NCBI RefSeq assembly: GCF_003985145.1
Contig: NZ_ML133532.1
Coordinates: 62,001-126,000, forward strand
Direction of reading: 5' to 3'
Source of the DNA: Rhizobium anhuiense
Lineage (GTDB): Bacteria; Pseudomonadota; Alphaproteobacteria; Rhizobiales; Rhizobiaceae
DNA: 64,000 bases
The notes under the pieces are model-generated. The model was not told the DNA's origin. It did no database searches and saw only the letters and a program-made list of their open reading frames with translations. Below, piece by piece: positions 51,808 through 61,182 of the stretch (position 1 is its first letter; every line of letters starts with the position of its first letter). A program made the position numbers and the translations under genes.

Positions 51808-52707
51808 GTGACGACAGTAATCGACGGCAAGAACGTAGCTGCATCGGTAATTCAGACGGTCAAGAGTGCGACGGCAGCGCTGGAAAAGAGCAGCGGCGTC
51901 ACCACCGGCCTTGCGGTCGTCATCGTCGGCGACGATCCGGCAAGCCACGCCTATGTCAGCTCCAAGAGCCGCATGGCCAAGGAATGCGGCTTCAAGTCCG
52001 TCCAGCACACGCTGCCGGCCGAAACCAGGCAGGAGGAGCTGGCAGCCCTCGTCGCCACCCTCAATGCCGATCCCTCGATCCACGGCATCCTGGTGCAGCT
52101 GCCGCTGCCGAAGCCGCTCGACAGCGAGCCGATCATCCAGTCGATCCTGCCCGAAAAGGATGTCGACGGCTTGAGCGTCGTCAATGCCGGCAAGCTCGCC
52201 ACCGGCGACCTGAAGACCGGCCTGGTCTCCTGCACGCCGGCCGGTGCCATGGTCTTCGTCCGCCGCACCCATGGCGAGGATCTCTCCGGCCTCAACGCCG
52301 TCGTCATCGGCCGCTCCAACCTGTTCGGCAAGCCGATGGCGCAATTGCTGCTCAACGCCAATGCGACGGTGACGATCGCGCATTCCAGAACGAAGAACCT
52401 TTCCGAGGTCTGCCGCAATGCCGAGATCCTGGTCGCCGCCGTCGGCCGGCCGGAAATGGTCAGGGCCGATTGGGTAAAGCCAGGTGCGACGGTCATCGAC
52501 GTCGGGATCAACCGTATTCCGGCACCCGAAAGAGGTGAGGGCAAGACCCGGCTGGTCGGCGACGTCGCCTTCCAGGAAGTCTCGGCGGTCGCCAGCACCA
52601 TCACCCCGGTTCCCGGCGGTGTCGGGCCGATGACCATCGCCATGCTGATGGCCAACACCGTCATCGCCGCTCATCGTACCGCGGGACAGACGCCGCCGCA
52701 GTTTTGA
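51808..52707 (+). CDS. folD: Bifunctional methylene-THF dehydrogenase / methenyl-THF cyclohydrolase
   Basis: FolD interconverts 5,10-methylene-THF and 10-formyl-THF in the cytoplasm. From GTG 51808 it has 299 residues, with the active-site Tyr49 and Lys53 in AYVSSKSRMAKECGF, then QLPLPKPLD, DVDGLSVVNAGKL and the C-terminal PGGVGPMTIAMLMANT. A TTG at 51781 would add nine residues; GTG is preferred because the typical N-terminus follows (TTVIDGKNVAASV) with GGAGAG nearby. It is convergent with aglR, with 13 bases between stops. Confidence 0.95.
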   Translation: MTTVIDGKNVAASVIQTVKSATAALEKSSGVTTGLAVVIVGDDPASHAYVSSKSRMAKECGFKSVQHTLPAETRQEELAALVATLNADPSIHGILVQLPLPKPLDSEPIIQSILPEKDVDGLSVVNAGKLATGDLKTGLVSCTPAGAMVFVRRTHGEDLSGLNAVVIGRSNLFGKPMAQLLLNANATVTIAHSRTKNLSEVCRNAEILVAAVGRPEMVRADWVKPGATVIDVGINRIPAPERGEGKTRLVGDVAFQEVSAVASTITPVPGGVGPMTIAMLMANTVIAAHRTAGQTPPQF

Positions 52708-52720
52708 AGTTCGGGATGCT

Positions 52721-53746
52721 CTAAACCTGGGGAACAGGGCCGGTCGAGGCCCTGACGATCAGTTCGGTCTTCCAGAGCTCCTGGTCGGGGAAGGGGCCGG
52801 CTTGCTTTACCGTGCCGATCAGCCGCTGGGCGATACGGACGCCCGCCGCCCGCAACGAAGAGCGTGTCGTCGTCAGCGGCACCGAGAAGTTTTCCGGTTT
52901 CAGCAGCGGCAGCACGTCGTCATGGGCGATCAGCGAGATATCCTCCCCGAGCCGCAATCCCGCCTGGTTGACCGCGCGGATCGCGCCGAGCGCCAGCACC
53001 GTGCTGGAGCAGAGGATTGCCGTCGGGCGCTCCGGCAATTGCAGGAAATGTTCCATCGCCAGCAGGCCTTGTTCGTCCGTCATCAGCGTATGGCTCATGC
53101 TGCCCTCGTCGAGCACGAGTCCGCGTTCGGCAAGGGCTGATATGACGCCGTTCTTCCTGCGGATGGCGAAATCGAGATGCATCGGTCCGTTCATCAGCGC
53201 AAAGCGCGTATGGCCGAGCTGCAGCAACAGCCGCGTCGCATCGTAGAAGGCCGCTTCATTGTCGATATCGAGATAGGGATAGTCGGGCTCGGAACCGAAG
53301 GAGCGGCCGTGCACGACATAGGGCATGGAGAGCGATTTCAGCATGGCAAGCCGCGGGTCGTGCCCGCGCATATAGGCGACGAACATTGCATCGACATTGC
53401 CGCTGATCGCCAGGCGCCGGAGCGCGCCCACCTCGTCATCCGGATCGGCCGGCATGATGACGAAGTGGAAATCGTGGCGCACGGCCTCTTCGCCGAGCCC
53501 GGCCAGGAATTCGCCGAAATGCACGTCGGACTGGTGGCCGGGCGCCGTCGGCATGACGAGGCCGATCGAGCCTGCCTTGCCGGTCGCAAGCCGCTGCGCC
53601 GCCTTGTTCGGCCGGTATCCGGTTTCCTTGACAGCCTGGAGCACGCGCTCCCGGGTCGCCTCGTTGACCTCGGGATAACCATTGAGCGCTCGGCTCACCG
53701 TCGTCTGCGACAGCCCCAGCAATTCCGATAGCTGTTTGAGATTCAC
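52721..53746 (-). CDS. aglR: LacI-family repressor of the agl operon, AglR
   Basis: The 341-residue protein has the LacI helix-turn-helix at the N-terminus (LSELLGLSQTTVSRALNGYP) and a periplasmic-binding-type effector domain (from about 60: GSIGLVMPTAPGHQSDVHFG). The start is GTG, with GGAGG 11 bases upstream. It diverges from aglE as in S. meliloti. Two AAAGCGCTTT-cored palindromes in the intergenic region are its likely operators. The effector is probably an alpha-glucoside or derivative. Confidence 0.93.
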   Translation of the reverse strand: MNLKQLSELLGLSQTTVSRALNGYPEVNEATRERVLQAVKETGYRPNKAAQRLATGKAGSIGLVMPTAPGHQSDVHFGEFLAGLGEEAVRHDFHFVIMPADPDDEVGALRRLAISGNVDAMFVAYMRGHDPRLAMLKSLSMPYVVHGRSFGSEPDYPYLDIDNEAAFYDATRLLLQLGHTRFALMNGPMHLDFAIRRKNGVISALAERGLVLDEGSMSHTLMTDEQGLLAMEHFLQLPERPTAILCSSTVLALGAIRAVNQAGLRLGEDISLIAHDDVLPLLKPENFSVPLTTTRSSLRAAGVRIAQRLIGTVKQAGPFPDQELWKTELIVRASTGPVPQV

Positions 53747-53814
53747 CTGTTATGCTTCCTCCGGGCCCGCCCTGCGGCCGTCTTGAAAAGGCCTGCCGCC
53801 TCCCAGCGACATTC

Positions 53815-53824
53815 AAAGCGCTTT
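53815..53824. promoter_or_regulatory. Putative AglR operator near aglR
   Basis: AAAGCGCTTT, a LacI-family type palindrome with the central CG step, lies about 70 bases upstream of the aglR start. Flanking bases (TTC and CAA) make the wider site imperfect. Confidence 0.6.
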
Positions 53825-53847
53825 CAAATATGTAGCATTTGGCGCGC

Positions 53848-53876
53848 TTGACTCAAGAAAAATCGCTCCATATTTC
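53848..53876 (+). promoter_or_regulatory. Candidate aglE promoter
   Basis: TTGACT is followed 17 bases later by TATTTC, a fair match to the housekeeping consensus. A second TTGACT at 53938 has no clear -10 partner. If used, the transcript would cross the operator at 53975. Confidence 0.4.
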
Positions 53877-53974
53877 CCGAGAGGCGTCGCTGCGCTGCGA
53901 TATCCCGCGTGTTCACGGCGGGTTTTCGCGAAATGACTTGACTCCATTCCACCGAAAGTGAAATGAGTTGGGTG

Positions 53975-53988
53975 TCAAAGCGCTTTGA
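53975..53988. promoter_or_regulatory. Putative AglR operator near aglE
   Basis: TCAAAGCGCTTTGA is a perfect 14-base palindrome, about 55 bases before the aglE start. It shares its AAAGCGCTTT core with the site at 53815. Confidence 0.7.
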
Positions 53989-54043
53989 AATTTCCATTTA
54001 AGGGAGTTCGGCGCAGTTGGGATTGTGATGGGAGGTTGATCAC

Positions 54044-55405
54044 ATGAAAAAGTCATTTTTGATGGGCGTTGCCGTGGCAGCGCTTTTTGCCGGTACTGCG
54101 TCTGCAGCCGATCTGAAATTTGCGCCGGGGCAGGATTCCAAGTTCAACTGGAAGAGCTATGACGAATTCAAGGCCGCTCATGCCGATCTGAAAGGGCAGC
54201 CGCTGACGATCTTCGGGCCGTGGCGCGGCGAGGACGAGGCGTTCTTCCAGAGCGTTCTTGCCTATTTCACCGAAGCCACCGGCATCGATGTCAAATACTC
54301 CTCTTCCGAAAATTACGAACAGCAGATCGTCATCGATACGCAGGCAGGCTCGCCGCCGAACATTGCCGTTCTGCCGCAGCCTGGCCTCCTGGCCGATCTC
54401 GCCAGCAAGGGCTTCCTGACACCGCTCGGCGATGACAACTCCAAGTGGATCAAGGACAATTACGGCGCCGGCGACAGCTGGGTCGGTTACGGCACCTACA
54501 AGGGCAAGGACGGCAAGGAAGCCTTCTACGCCTTCCCTTATAAGGCCGACGTGAAATCGCTCGTCTGGTATGTTCCGGAGAATTTCGAGGAAGCCGGCTA
54601 CAAGATCCCGACGACCATGGAAGAGCTGCATGCCCTGACCGACCAGATCGTAAAGGATGGCGGCGTTCCCTGGTGCATCGGTCTCGGTTCCGGCGGCGCC
54701 ACCGGCTGGCCGGCGACCGACTGGGTCGAAGACCTGATGCTGCGCATGCAGCCGCCCGAAGCCTACGACAAGTGGACGACCAACGAGCTGAAGTTCACTG
54801 ATCCGGCCGTCGTTGCTGCGATCGACGAATTCGGCAAGTTCGCCAAGAACGAGAAATACGTCGATGGCGGCGTCGCCGCGGTGGCCTCGACCGATTTCCG
54901 CGACAGCCCGAAGGGCCTCTTCGCCGTTCCGCCGAAGTGCTACATGCACCATCAGGCCTCGTTCATCCCGTCCTTCTTCCCTGAGGGCACGAAGCTGGGC
55001 CAGGATGCCGACTTCTTCTACATGCCGACCTATGCGTCGCATCCCGAGCTCGGCAAGCCGGTTCTCGGCGCCGGCACGCTCGTCTCGATCGCCAAGGACT
55101 CGAAGACGGCCCGCGCCTTCATCGACTTCCTGAAGACCCCGATCGCGCATGAGGTCTGGATGGCGCAGTCGAGCTTCCTGACGCCGTACAAGGGTGTCAG
55201 CACCGAGGCCTATGCCAATCCGCAGATGAAGAAGGAAGGCGAGATCCTGACCTCGGCCACCACCTTCCGCTTCGACGGTTCCGACCTGATGCCGGGCAAG
55301 ATCGGCGCCGGCGCCTTCTGGACGGGCATGGTCGATTTCGTCGGCGGCAAGTCCGCCGAAGAGGCCGCTGGCGAAATCCAGAGCGCCTGGGACGGCATCA
55401 AGTAA
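54044..55405 (+). CDS. aglE: Alpha-glucoside ABC transporter, periplasmic binding protein AglE
   Basis: AglE binds alpha-glucosides (sucrose, maltose, trehalose in S. meliloti) in the periplasm. The 453-residue precursor has a signal peptide (MKKSFLMGVAVAALFAGTA) cleaved near residue 21, and the family-1 binding-protein fold (PLTIFGPWRGEDEAFFQSVL, later TPYKGVSTEAYANPQMKKEG). A good GGAGG precedes the ATG. Two strong hairpins separate it from aglF and may favour its high expression. Confidence 0.95.
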   Translation: MKKSFLMGVAVAALFAGTASAADLKFAPGQDSKFNWKSYDEFKAAHADLKGQPLTIFGPWRGEDEAFFQSVLAYFTEATGIDVKYSSSENYEQQIVIDTQAGSPPNIAVLPQPGLLADLASKGFLTPLGDDNSKWIKDNYGAGDSWVGYGTYKGKDGKEAFYAFPYKADVKSLVWYVPENFEEAGYKIPTTMEELHALTDQIVKDGGVPWCIGLGSGGATGWPATDWVEDLMLRMQPPEAYDKWTTNELKFTDPAVVAAIDEFGKFAKNEKYVDGGVAAVASTDFRDSPKGLFAVPPKCYMHHQASFIPSFFPEGTKLGQDADFFYMPTYASHPELGKPVLGAGTLVSIAKDSKTARAFIDFLKTPIAHEVWMAQSSFLTPYKGVSTEAYANPQMKKEGEILTSATTFRFDGSDLMPGKIGAGAFWTGMVDFVGGKSAEEAAGEIQSAWDGIK

Positions 55406-55415
55406 TCTTCAAATT

Positions 55416-55477
55416 ATGCCGCCGGCTTGCCGGCGGCATGGCTTGCATGACTGGCCGGGCTCGCAAAGAGCCCGGCC
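55416..55477 (+). other. Two tandem hairpins between aglE and aglF
   Basis: Hairpin 1 has perfect 11-base arms (ATGCCGCCGGC and complement, 55416-55439) with a 2-base loop. Hairpin 2 has perfect 9-base arms (GGCCGGGCT and complement, 55453-55477). Neither has a T run, so they look more like mRNA-stabilising elements than terminators. Confidence 0.75.
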
Positions 55478-55590
55478 ATCGCAGGATATATTGTGACTGG
55501 GCAATACAAAGAGATTGACCATGACCGGCGTTGACCCGTCAGCATAAAAACCGGTTGGGATAAGATCAGGGGAAGCAGGGGAGGGACGAA

Positions 55591-56604
55591 ATGCTGTCGC
55601 AGATAGTGTCCGCTTTGGGCGTCGTGGTCGTCGCCGTTTTCGCGTGCTCGGCCTATTTCTATTTTTCGAACAAGATTCTGGATCTCGCTCTGCCGGTGAA
55701 GGATGGCGACATCCGCGCCGCATCGCGCAATCTCAACCGCCGCGCGCTGATCCGGCCGTGGTTGTTCATCGGCCCGGCGCTCTTCCTGCTCATCGTCTAT
55801 CTCGTCTATCCCGTTGTTGCGACCTTCATCCTCTCCTTTTACGACCGTGCCGGTCTGCAGTTCGTCGGCCTCGCCAATTACAAATGGGCGATCGGCGACC
55901 GCGAATTCCGCCAGTCGATCTTCAACAACATCCTCTGGCTCGCCGTCGTGCCGGCCGCCTGCACCTTCTTCGGCCTCGTCATCGCGGTGATGACCGATCG
56001 CATCTGGTGGGGCAATATCGCGAAAAGCATCGTCTTCATGCCGATGGCGATCTCCTTCGTCGGCGCCTCGGTCATCTGGAAATTCATCTATGAATATCGC
56101 GGCGGCAACGACGTTCAGATCGGCCTGCTGAACGCCATCGTCCAGACTTTCGGCGGCACGCCCGAGGTGTGGATCTCCATTCCCTTCTGGAACAACTTCT
56201 TCCTGATGGTCATCCTGATCTGGATCCAGACCGGTTTCGCCATGGTCATCCTGTCGGCCGCTCTGCGCGGCATCCCCGAGGAGACGATCGAAGCCGCCGT
56301 CATCGACGGCGCCAATGGCTGGCAGATCTTCTGGCGCATCATGGTGCCGCAGGTCTGGGGCTCGATCGCCGTCGTCTGGACGACGATCACCATCCTCGTC
56401 CTCAAGGTCTTCGACATCGTGCTGACCATGACCAACGGCCAGTGGCAGACGATGGTGCTGGCGAACCTGATGTTCGACTGGATGTTCCGCGGCGGCGGCG
56501 ATTCCGGCCGAAGTGCGGTTATCGCCATCATCATCATGCTCGCCGTCACGCCGATCATGGTGTGGAACGTGCGCCGCGCCAATCGCGAACTGAAGGGGCA
56601 CTGA
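55591..56604 (+). CDS. aglF: Alpha-glucoside ABC transporter permease AglF
   Basis: AglF is one of two permeases for the system. The 337-residue protein has an extra N-terminal membrane segment (IVSALGVVVVAVFACSAYF) before the usual six, and the EAA motif EAAVIDGANGWQIFWRIMVP that contacts the ATPase. The gap of 185 bases from aglE contains two hairpins. aglG starts 1 base after its stop. Confidence 0.94.
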   Translation: MLSQIVSALGVVVVAVFACSAYFYFSNKILDLALPVKDGDIRAASRNLNRRALIRPWLFIGPALFLLIVYLVYPVVATFILSFYDRAGLQFVGLANYKWAIGDREFRQSIFNNILWLAVVPAACTFFGLVIAVMTDRIWWGNIAKSIVFMPMAISFVGASVIWKFIYEYRGGNDVQIGLLNAIVQTFGGTPEVWISIPFWNNFFLMVILIWIQTGFAMVILSAALRGIPEETIEAAVIDGANGWQIFWRIMVPQVWGSIAVVWTTITILVLKVFDIVLTMTNGQWQTMVLANLMFDWMFRGGGDSGRSAVIAIIIMLAVTPIMVWNVRRANRELKGH

Positions 56605-56605
56605 G

Positions 56606-57769
56606 ATGACCGCTGCCGGAAGCTACTTCAAGATCGGCCCCGCCCGTCTCTTCGTTCACGCCGCCGTTCTGGTGATCGTCATCATCTGGCTGATCCCGAC
56701 GCTCGGCATCTTCGTCAGCGCGCTGCGCGACAAGGACCAGATCGTCGTCTCCGGTTGGTGGACGGCCTTCGTCGGCTCGACGCAGACCGTCGCCGTCCGC
56801 TTGGGCACGCCGGACCAGCAGCAGCAGGAAGGTGCGGCCTACGTCATTGCAGGCAATGTGCTGGAAGGCCAGACCGGCCGCTCGGTGAAGGCCTTCGGCA
56901 ACCGGGTGCAGCAACCCGCCGCCTACAAGGCCGGCGAGACCGCCGATCTCGGCGACGGCGAAACCCTGCAGATCAACAGCGACGGCAGCTACCGCTATGT
57001 GAAGAACGCCGCCTTTTCGCCCGACCAACGCCCGCGGCGCATTTATGCATCCGTCTCGGCGCCGCCGGAATTCACCATGCAGAACTACAACACGGTTCTA
57101 ACAGGCGAGGGCATCGGCCAGTCCTTCATCAACTCGCTGACCGTGACGATTCCGGCGACGATCATCCCGATCCTGATTGCCGCTTTTGCCGCCTACGCCC
57201 TGAGCTGGATGGAGTTTCCCGGCCGCGGCCTGCTGATTGCGCTCGTCGTCGGCCTCATCGTCGTGCCGCTGCAGATGTCGCTGATCCCGCTGCTGCGCCT
57301 CTACAACGAGATCGGCGGCATGCTCGGCCAGCCGTCGAAGACCTATCCCGGCATCTGGCTGGCCCACACCGCCTTCGGCATGCCGCTCGCCATTTATCTC
57401 CTGCGGGCCTATATCGCCGGCCTGCCGAAGGAGATCATCGAATCCGCCCGCGTCGACGGCGCCAGCGACTTCGAGATCTTCGTCCGCATCGTATTGCCTC
57501 TGTCCTTCCCGGCACTCGCCTCCTTCGCCATCTTCCAGTTCCTGTGGGTGTGGAACGACCTGCTCGTCGCCATGGTCTTCCTCGGCACCGACAAGGACCA
57601 CCTCGTGCTCACCGGCAGCCTGAACGCGCTGCTCGGCTCGCGCGGCGGCAATTGGGAGATTTTGACGGCGTCGGCCTTCGTCACCATCATCGTGCCGCTG
57701 CTCGTCTTCTTCGGGCTGCAGCGCTACCTGGTGCGCGGTCTGCTGGCTGGCTCGGTCAAGGGAGGCTGA
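56606..57769 (+). CDS. aglG: Alpha-glucoside ABC transporter permease AglG with periplasmic insert
   Basis: AglG is the second permease, with EAA motif ESARVDGASDFEIFVRIVLP near the C-terminus. At 387 residues it is about 100 longer than MalG-type permeases. The extra sequence lies after the first membrane segment, in the periplasm (about 45-150, with DQQQQEGAAYVIAGNVLEGQ and LQINSDGSYRYVKNAAFSPD). The insert is predicted strand-rich and may contact AglE. Confidence 0.94.
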   Translation: MTAAGSYFKIGPARLFVHAAVLVIVIIWLIPTLGIFVSALRDKDQIVVSGWWTAFVGSTQTVAVRLGTPDQQQQEGAAYVIAGNVLEGQTGRSVKAFGNRVQQPAAYKAGETADLGDGETLQINSDGSYRYVKNAAFSPDQRPRRIYASVSAPPEFTMQNYNTVLTGEGIGQSFINSLTVTIPATIIPILIAAFAAYALSWMEFPGRGLLIALVVGLIVVPLQMSLIPLLRLYNEIGGMLGQPSKTYPGIWLAHTAFGMPLAIYLLRAYIAGLPKEIIESARVDGASDFEIFVRIVLPLSFPALASFAIFQFLWVWNDLLVAMVFLGTDKDHLVLTGSLNALLGSRGGNWEILTASAFVTIIVPLLVFFGLQRYLVRGLLAGSVKGG

Positions 57770-57803
57770 CCATTCCCGAACGTGACTTCAAACAGGATAT
57801 TCC

Positions 57804-59456
57804 ATGAACGTGGCTTCCCAATCGATCTCGACCCCCGACAAGGACTGGTGGCGTGGGGCGGTGATCTACCAGATCTACCCGCGCTCCTACCAGGATTCGA
57901 ACGGAGACGGCATCGGCGACCTGAAGGGCATCACCGCCCGCTTGCCGCATGTGGCAAGCCTAGGCGTCGATGCGATCTGGATCTCGCCCTTCTTCACCTC
58001 GCCGATGCGCGATTTCGGTTATGACGTTTCCGACTACGAGAATGTCGATTCGATCTTCGGGACGCTCGTGGATTTCGACACGATGATCGCTGAGGCCCAC
58101 CGCCTCGGCATCCGCGTGATGATCGACCTCGTCATCTCCCACAGCTCGGATCAGCATCCCTGGTTCGTCCAGAGCCGCTCCAGCAAGACCAATGCCAAGG
58201 CCGACTGGTATGTCTGGGCCGACGCCAAGGCGGACGGTACGCCGCCGAACAACTGGCTGTCGATCTTCGGCGGCTCGGCATGGGCGTGGGATCCGACCCG
58301 CATGCAATATTACCTGCACAATTTCCTGACCTCGCAGCCGGACATGAACCTGCATAACCCGGAAGTGCAGGACCGTCTGCTCGATGTCGTGCGCTTCTGG
58401 CTCAATCGTGGCGTCGACGGCTTCCGCCTCGATACCATCAATTTCTATTTCCACGACACGCAACTGCGCGACAATCCCGCGCTCGCTCCCGAGCGCCGCA
58501 ACGCTTCGACGGCGCCGGCGGTCAATCCCTATAATTTCCAGGAGCATATCTACGACAAGAACCGCCCGGAGAACCTTGCCTTCCTGAAGCGCTTCCGCGC
58601 CGTTCTCGAGGAATTCCCGGCAATTGCCGCCGTCGGCGAAGTCGGCGACAGCCAGCGCGGCCTCGAGATCGTCGGCGAATACACTTCCGGCAACGACAAG
58701 ATGCATATGTGCTACGCCTTCGAGTTCCTGGCGCCCGATCCCCTGACGCCGGAGCGCGTCGAGGAGGTGATGGAGGATTTCGAAGCTGCCGCGCCAGATG
58801 GCTGGGCCTGCTGGGCCTTCTCCAATCACGACGTCATGCGCCATGTCAGCCGTTGGGGCGGGCTGGTTGCCGATCACGACGCCTTCGCCAAGCTTTATGC
58901 CTCGTTGCTGATGACGCTGCGCGGTTCCGTCTGCCTCTATCAGGGCGAGGAACTGGCCCTGACCGAGGCCGATCTTGCCTACCAGGATCTGCAGGACCCC
59001 TATGGCATCCAGTTCTGGCCGGAATTCAAGGGCCGCGACGGCTGCCGCACGCCGATGGTCTGGGACAGCCAGATCGCCCAGGGTGGCTTCTCCAGCGTCA
59101 AGCCTTGGCTGCCGGTGCCGGTCGAGCATATCCTGCGCGCCGTCAGCGTCCAGCAGGGCGACGAGGCTTCGGTGCTGGAGCACTATCGCCGCTTCATCGC
59201 CTTCCGCAAGCTGCACCCGGCTTTTGCCAAGGGCGAGATCGAATTCGAGGAGCAGCAGGGCGATGCCCTGGTCTTTACGCGCGAATACGGCAATGAGAAG
59301 CTGCTCTGCATCTTCAACATGAGCCCGACCGAAGCCGGCGTTACCCTACCCGCGGGAGAATGGCAGGCATTGACGGGCCATGGCTTTACCAGCAACAACT
59401 ATGGCGACAAGATCGATATTCCGGCCTGGGGGGCGTATTTCGCCCGTCTGGCCTAA
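57804..59456 (+). CDS. aglA: Alpha-glucosidase AglA (GH13)
   Basis: AglA hydrolyses imported alpha-glucosides in the cytoplasm. The 550-residue protein lacks a signal peptide. GH13 catalytic residues are visible: nucleophile Asp210 in GFRLDTINF, acid/base Glu279 in AVGEVGD and stabilising Asp343 in FSNHDVMRH. The N-terminus WWRGAVIYQIYPRSYQDSNG is typical of oligo-1,6-glucosidase-type enzymes. It starts 34 bases after aglG. Confidence 0.95.
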   Translation: MNVASQSISTPDKDWWRGAVIYQIYPRSYQDSNGDGIGDLKGITARLPHVASLGVDAIWISPFFTSPMRDFGYDVSDYENVDSIFGTLVDFDTMIAEAHRLGIRVMIDLVISHSSDQHPWFVQSRSSKTNAKADWYVWADAKADGTPPNNWLSIFGGSAWAWDPTRMQYYLHNFLTSQPDMNLHNPEVQDRLLDVVRFWLNRGVDGFRLDTINFYFHDTQLRDNPALAPERRNASTAPAVNPYNFQEHIYDKNRPENLAFLKRFRAVLEEFPAIAAVGEVGDSQRGLEIVGEYTSGNDKMHMCYAFEFLAPDPLTPERVEEVMEDFEAAAPDGWACWAFSNHDVMRHVSRWGGLVADHDAFAKLYASLLMTLRGSVCLYQGEELALTEADLAYQDLQDPYGIQFWPEFKGRDGCRTPMVWDSQIAQGGFSSVKPWLPVPVEHILRAVSVQQGDEASVLEHYRRFIAFRKLHPAFAKGEIEFEEQQGDALVFTREYGNEKLLCIFNMSPTEAGVTLPAGEWQALTGHGFTSNNYGDKIDIPAWGAYFARLA

Positions 59457-59481
59457 GGAACCGAACATAGGGGAGAGAAAA

Positions 59482-60570
<1,089 letters not shown>

Positions 60571-60686
60571 GGCGGCCATTTTTGGGGTAGTCATCCCAAG
60601 AATTGTACGAGACGGGCCAAATTCTCACTTTCTGTTAAAGATCGGCTGCTACCTTTTCCTCGTTAATTTATGAGGGGGATAAGCAC

Positions 60687-61100
60687 GTGGCCGCTTCCAA
60701 TCCGTCACAGCCAAAATCTCATTTCCTGAGCAAGGAAGAATCCTTCATGTACGACCGCGAGGCGCGGTTCAAGATGGAGGACACCATGAATGCCGCGCGC
60801 ATCGAATATACGGAAAAGGGCGTCATGCACGCGGCGTCTCGCCGCTGCGACATTGTCCGGATCTCGATGAGCAGCGCGACACTCGCGATTCTGACCCAGT
60901 TCAACCTGCCGAAGCAGTTCTATCTGGATATTCCGGATGCCCGCATCACCAAGGTCGGTTGCCTGCTGATGAAGGTCAATGCCAACAATACGATCGAGGT
61001 CCGCTTCCTGCGCCTGCTGACGCAGAAGGAGCTGAATAAGATCTTCGTCTACAGCACCCATCCGGCGCACCGCGACTATGTTCTCGATATTCGCGCCTGA
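60687..61100 (+). CDS. PilZ-like small protein (candidate)
   Basis: The 137-residue protein starts with GTG 60687, with GAGGGGGA 7-14 bases upstream. Its core (about 40-115: MHAASRRCDIVRISMSSATL, then LPKQFYLDIPDARITKVGCL) has the strand order of a PilZ domain, but the canonical RxxxR and DxSxxG c-di-GMP motifs are absent or degenerate. It may be a PilZ-fold adaptor rather than a c-di-GMP receptor. It stands alone between aglK and a bidirectional terminator. Confidence 0.6.
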   Translation: MAASNPSQPKSHFLSKEESFMYDREARFKMEDTMNAARIEYTEKGVMHAASRRCDIVRISMSSATLAILTQFNLPKQFYLDIPDARITKVGCLLMKVNANNTIEVRFLRLLTQKELNKIFVYSTHPAHRDYVLDIRA

Positions 61101-61124
61101 CGGGTAGCGCTGGGACTGATACAG

Positions 61125-61161
61125 AAAACCCGCGGAGTGCTTCGTGCGCTCCGCGGGTTTT
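61125..61161. terminator. Bidirectional terminator between the PilZ-like gene and edd
   Basis: Perfect 13-base arms (AAAACCCGCGGAG and complement) enclose an 11-base loop, with A and T runs on opposite sides. It can serve both convergent transcripts. Confidence 0.9.
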
Positions 61162-61182
61162 GTCGTCTGTGGTCGGCCACGC

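Noticed and set aside
55416..55477. Terminator ending transcription after aglE
   Set aside because: The stems lack a following T run, and the rest of the transporter operon has no other clear promoter, so a stabilising element is more likely.
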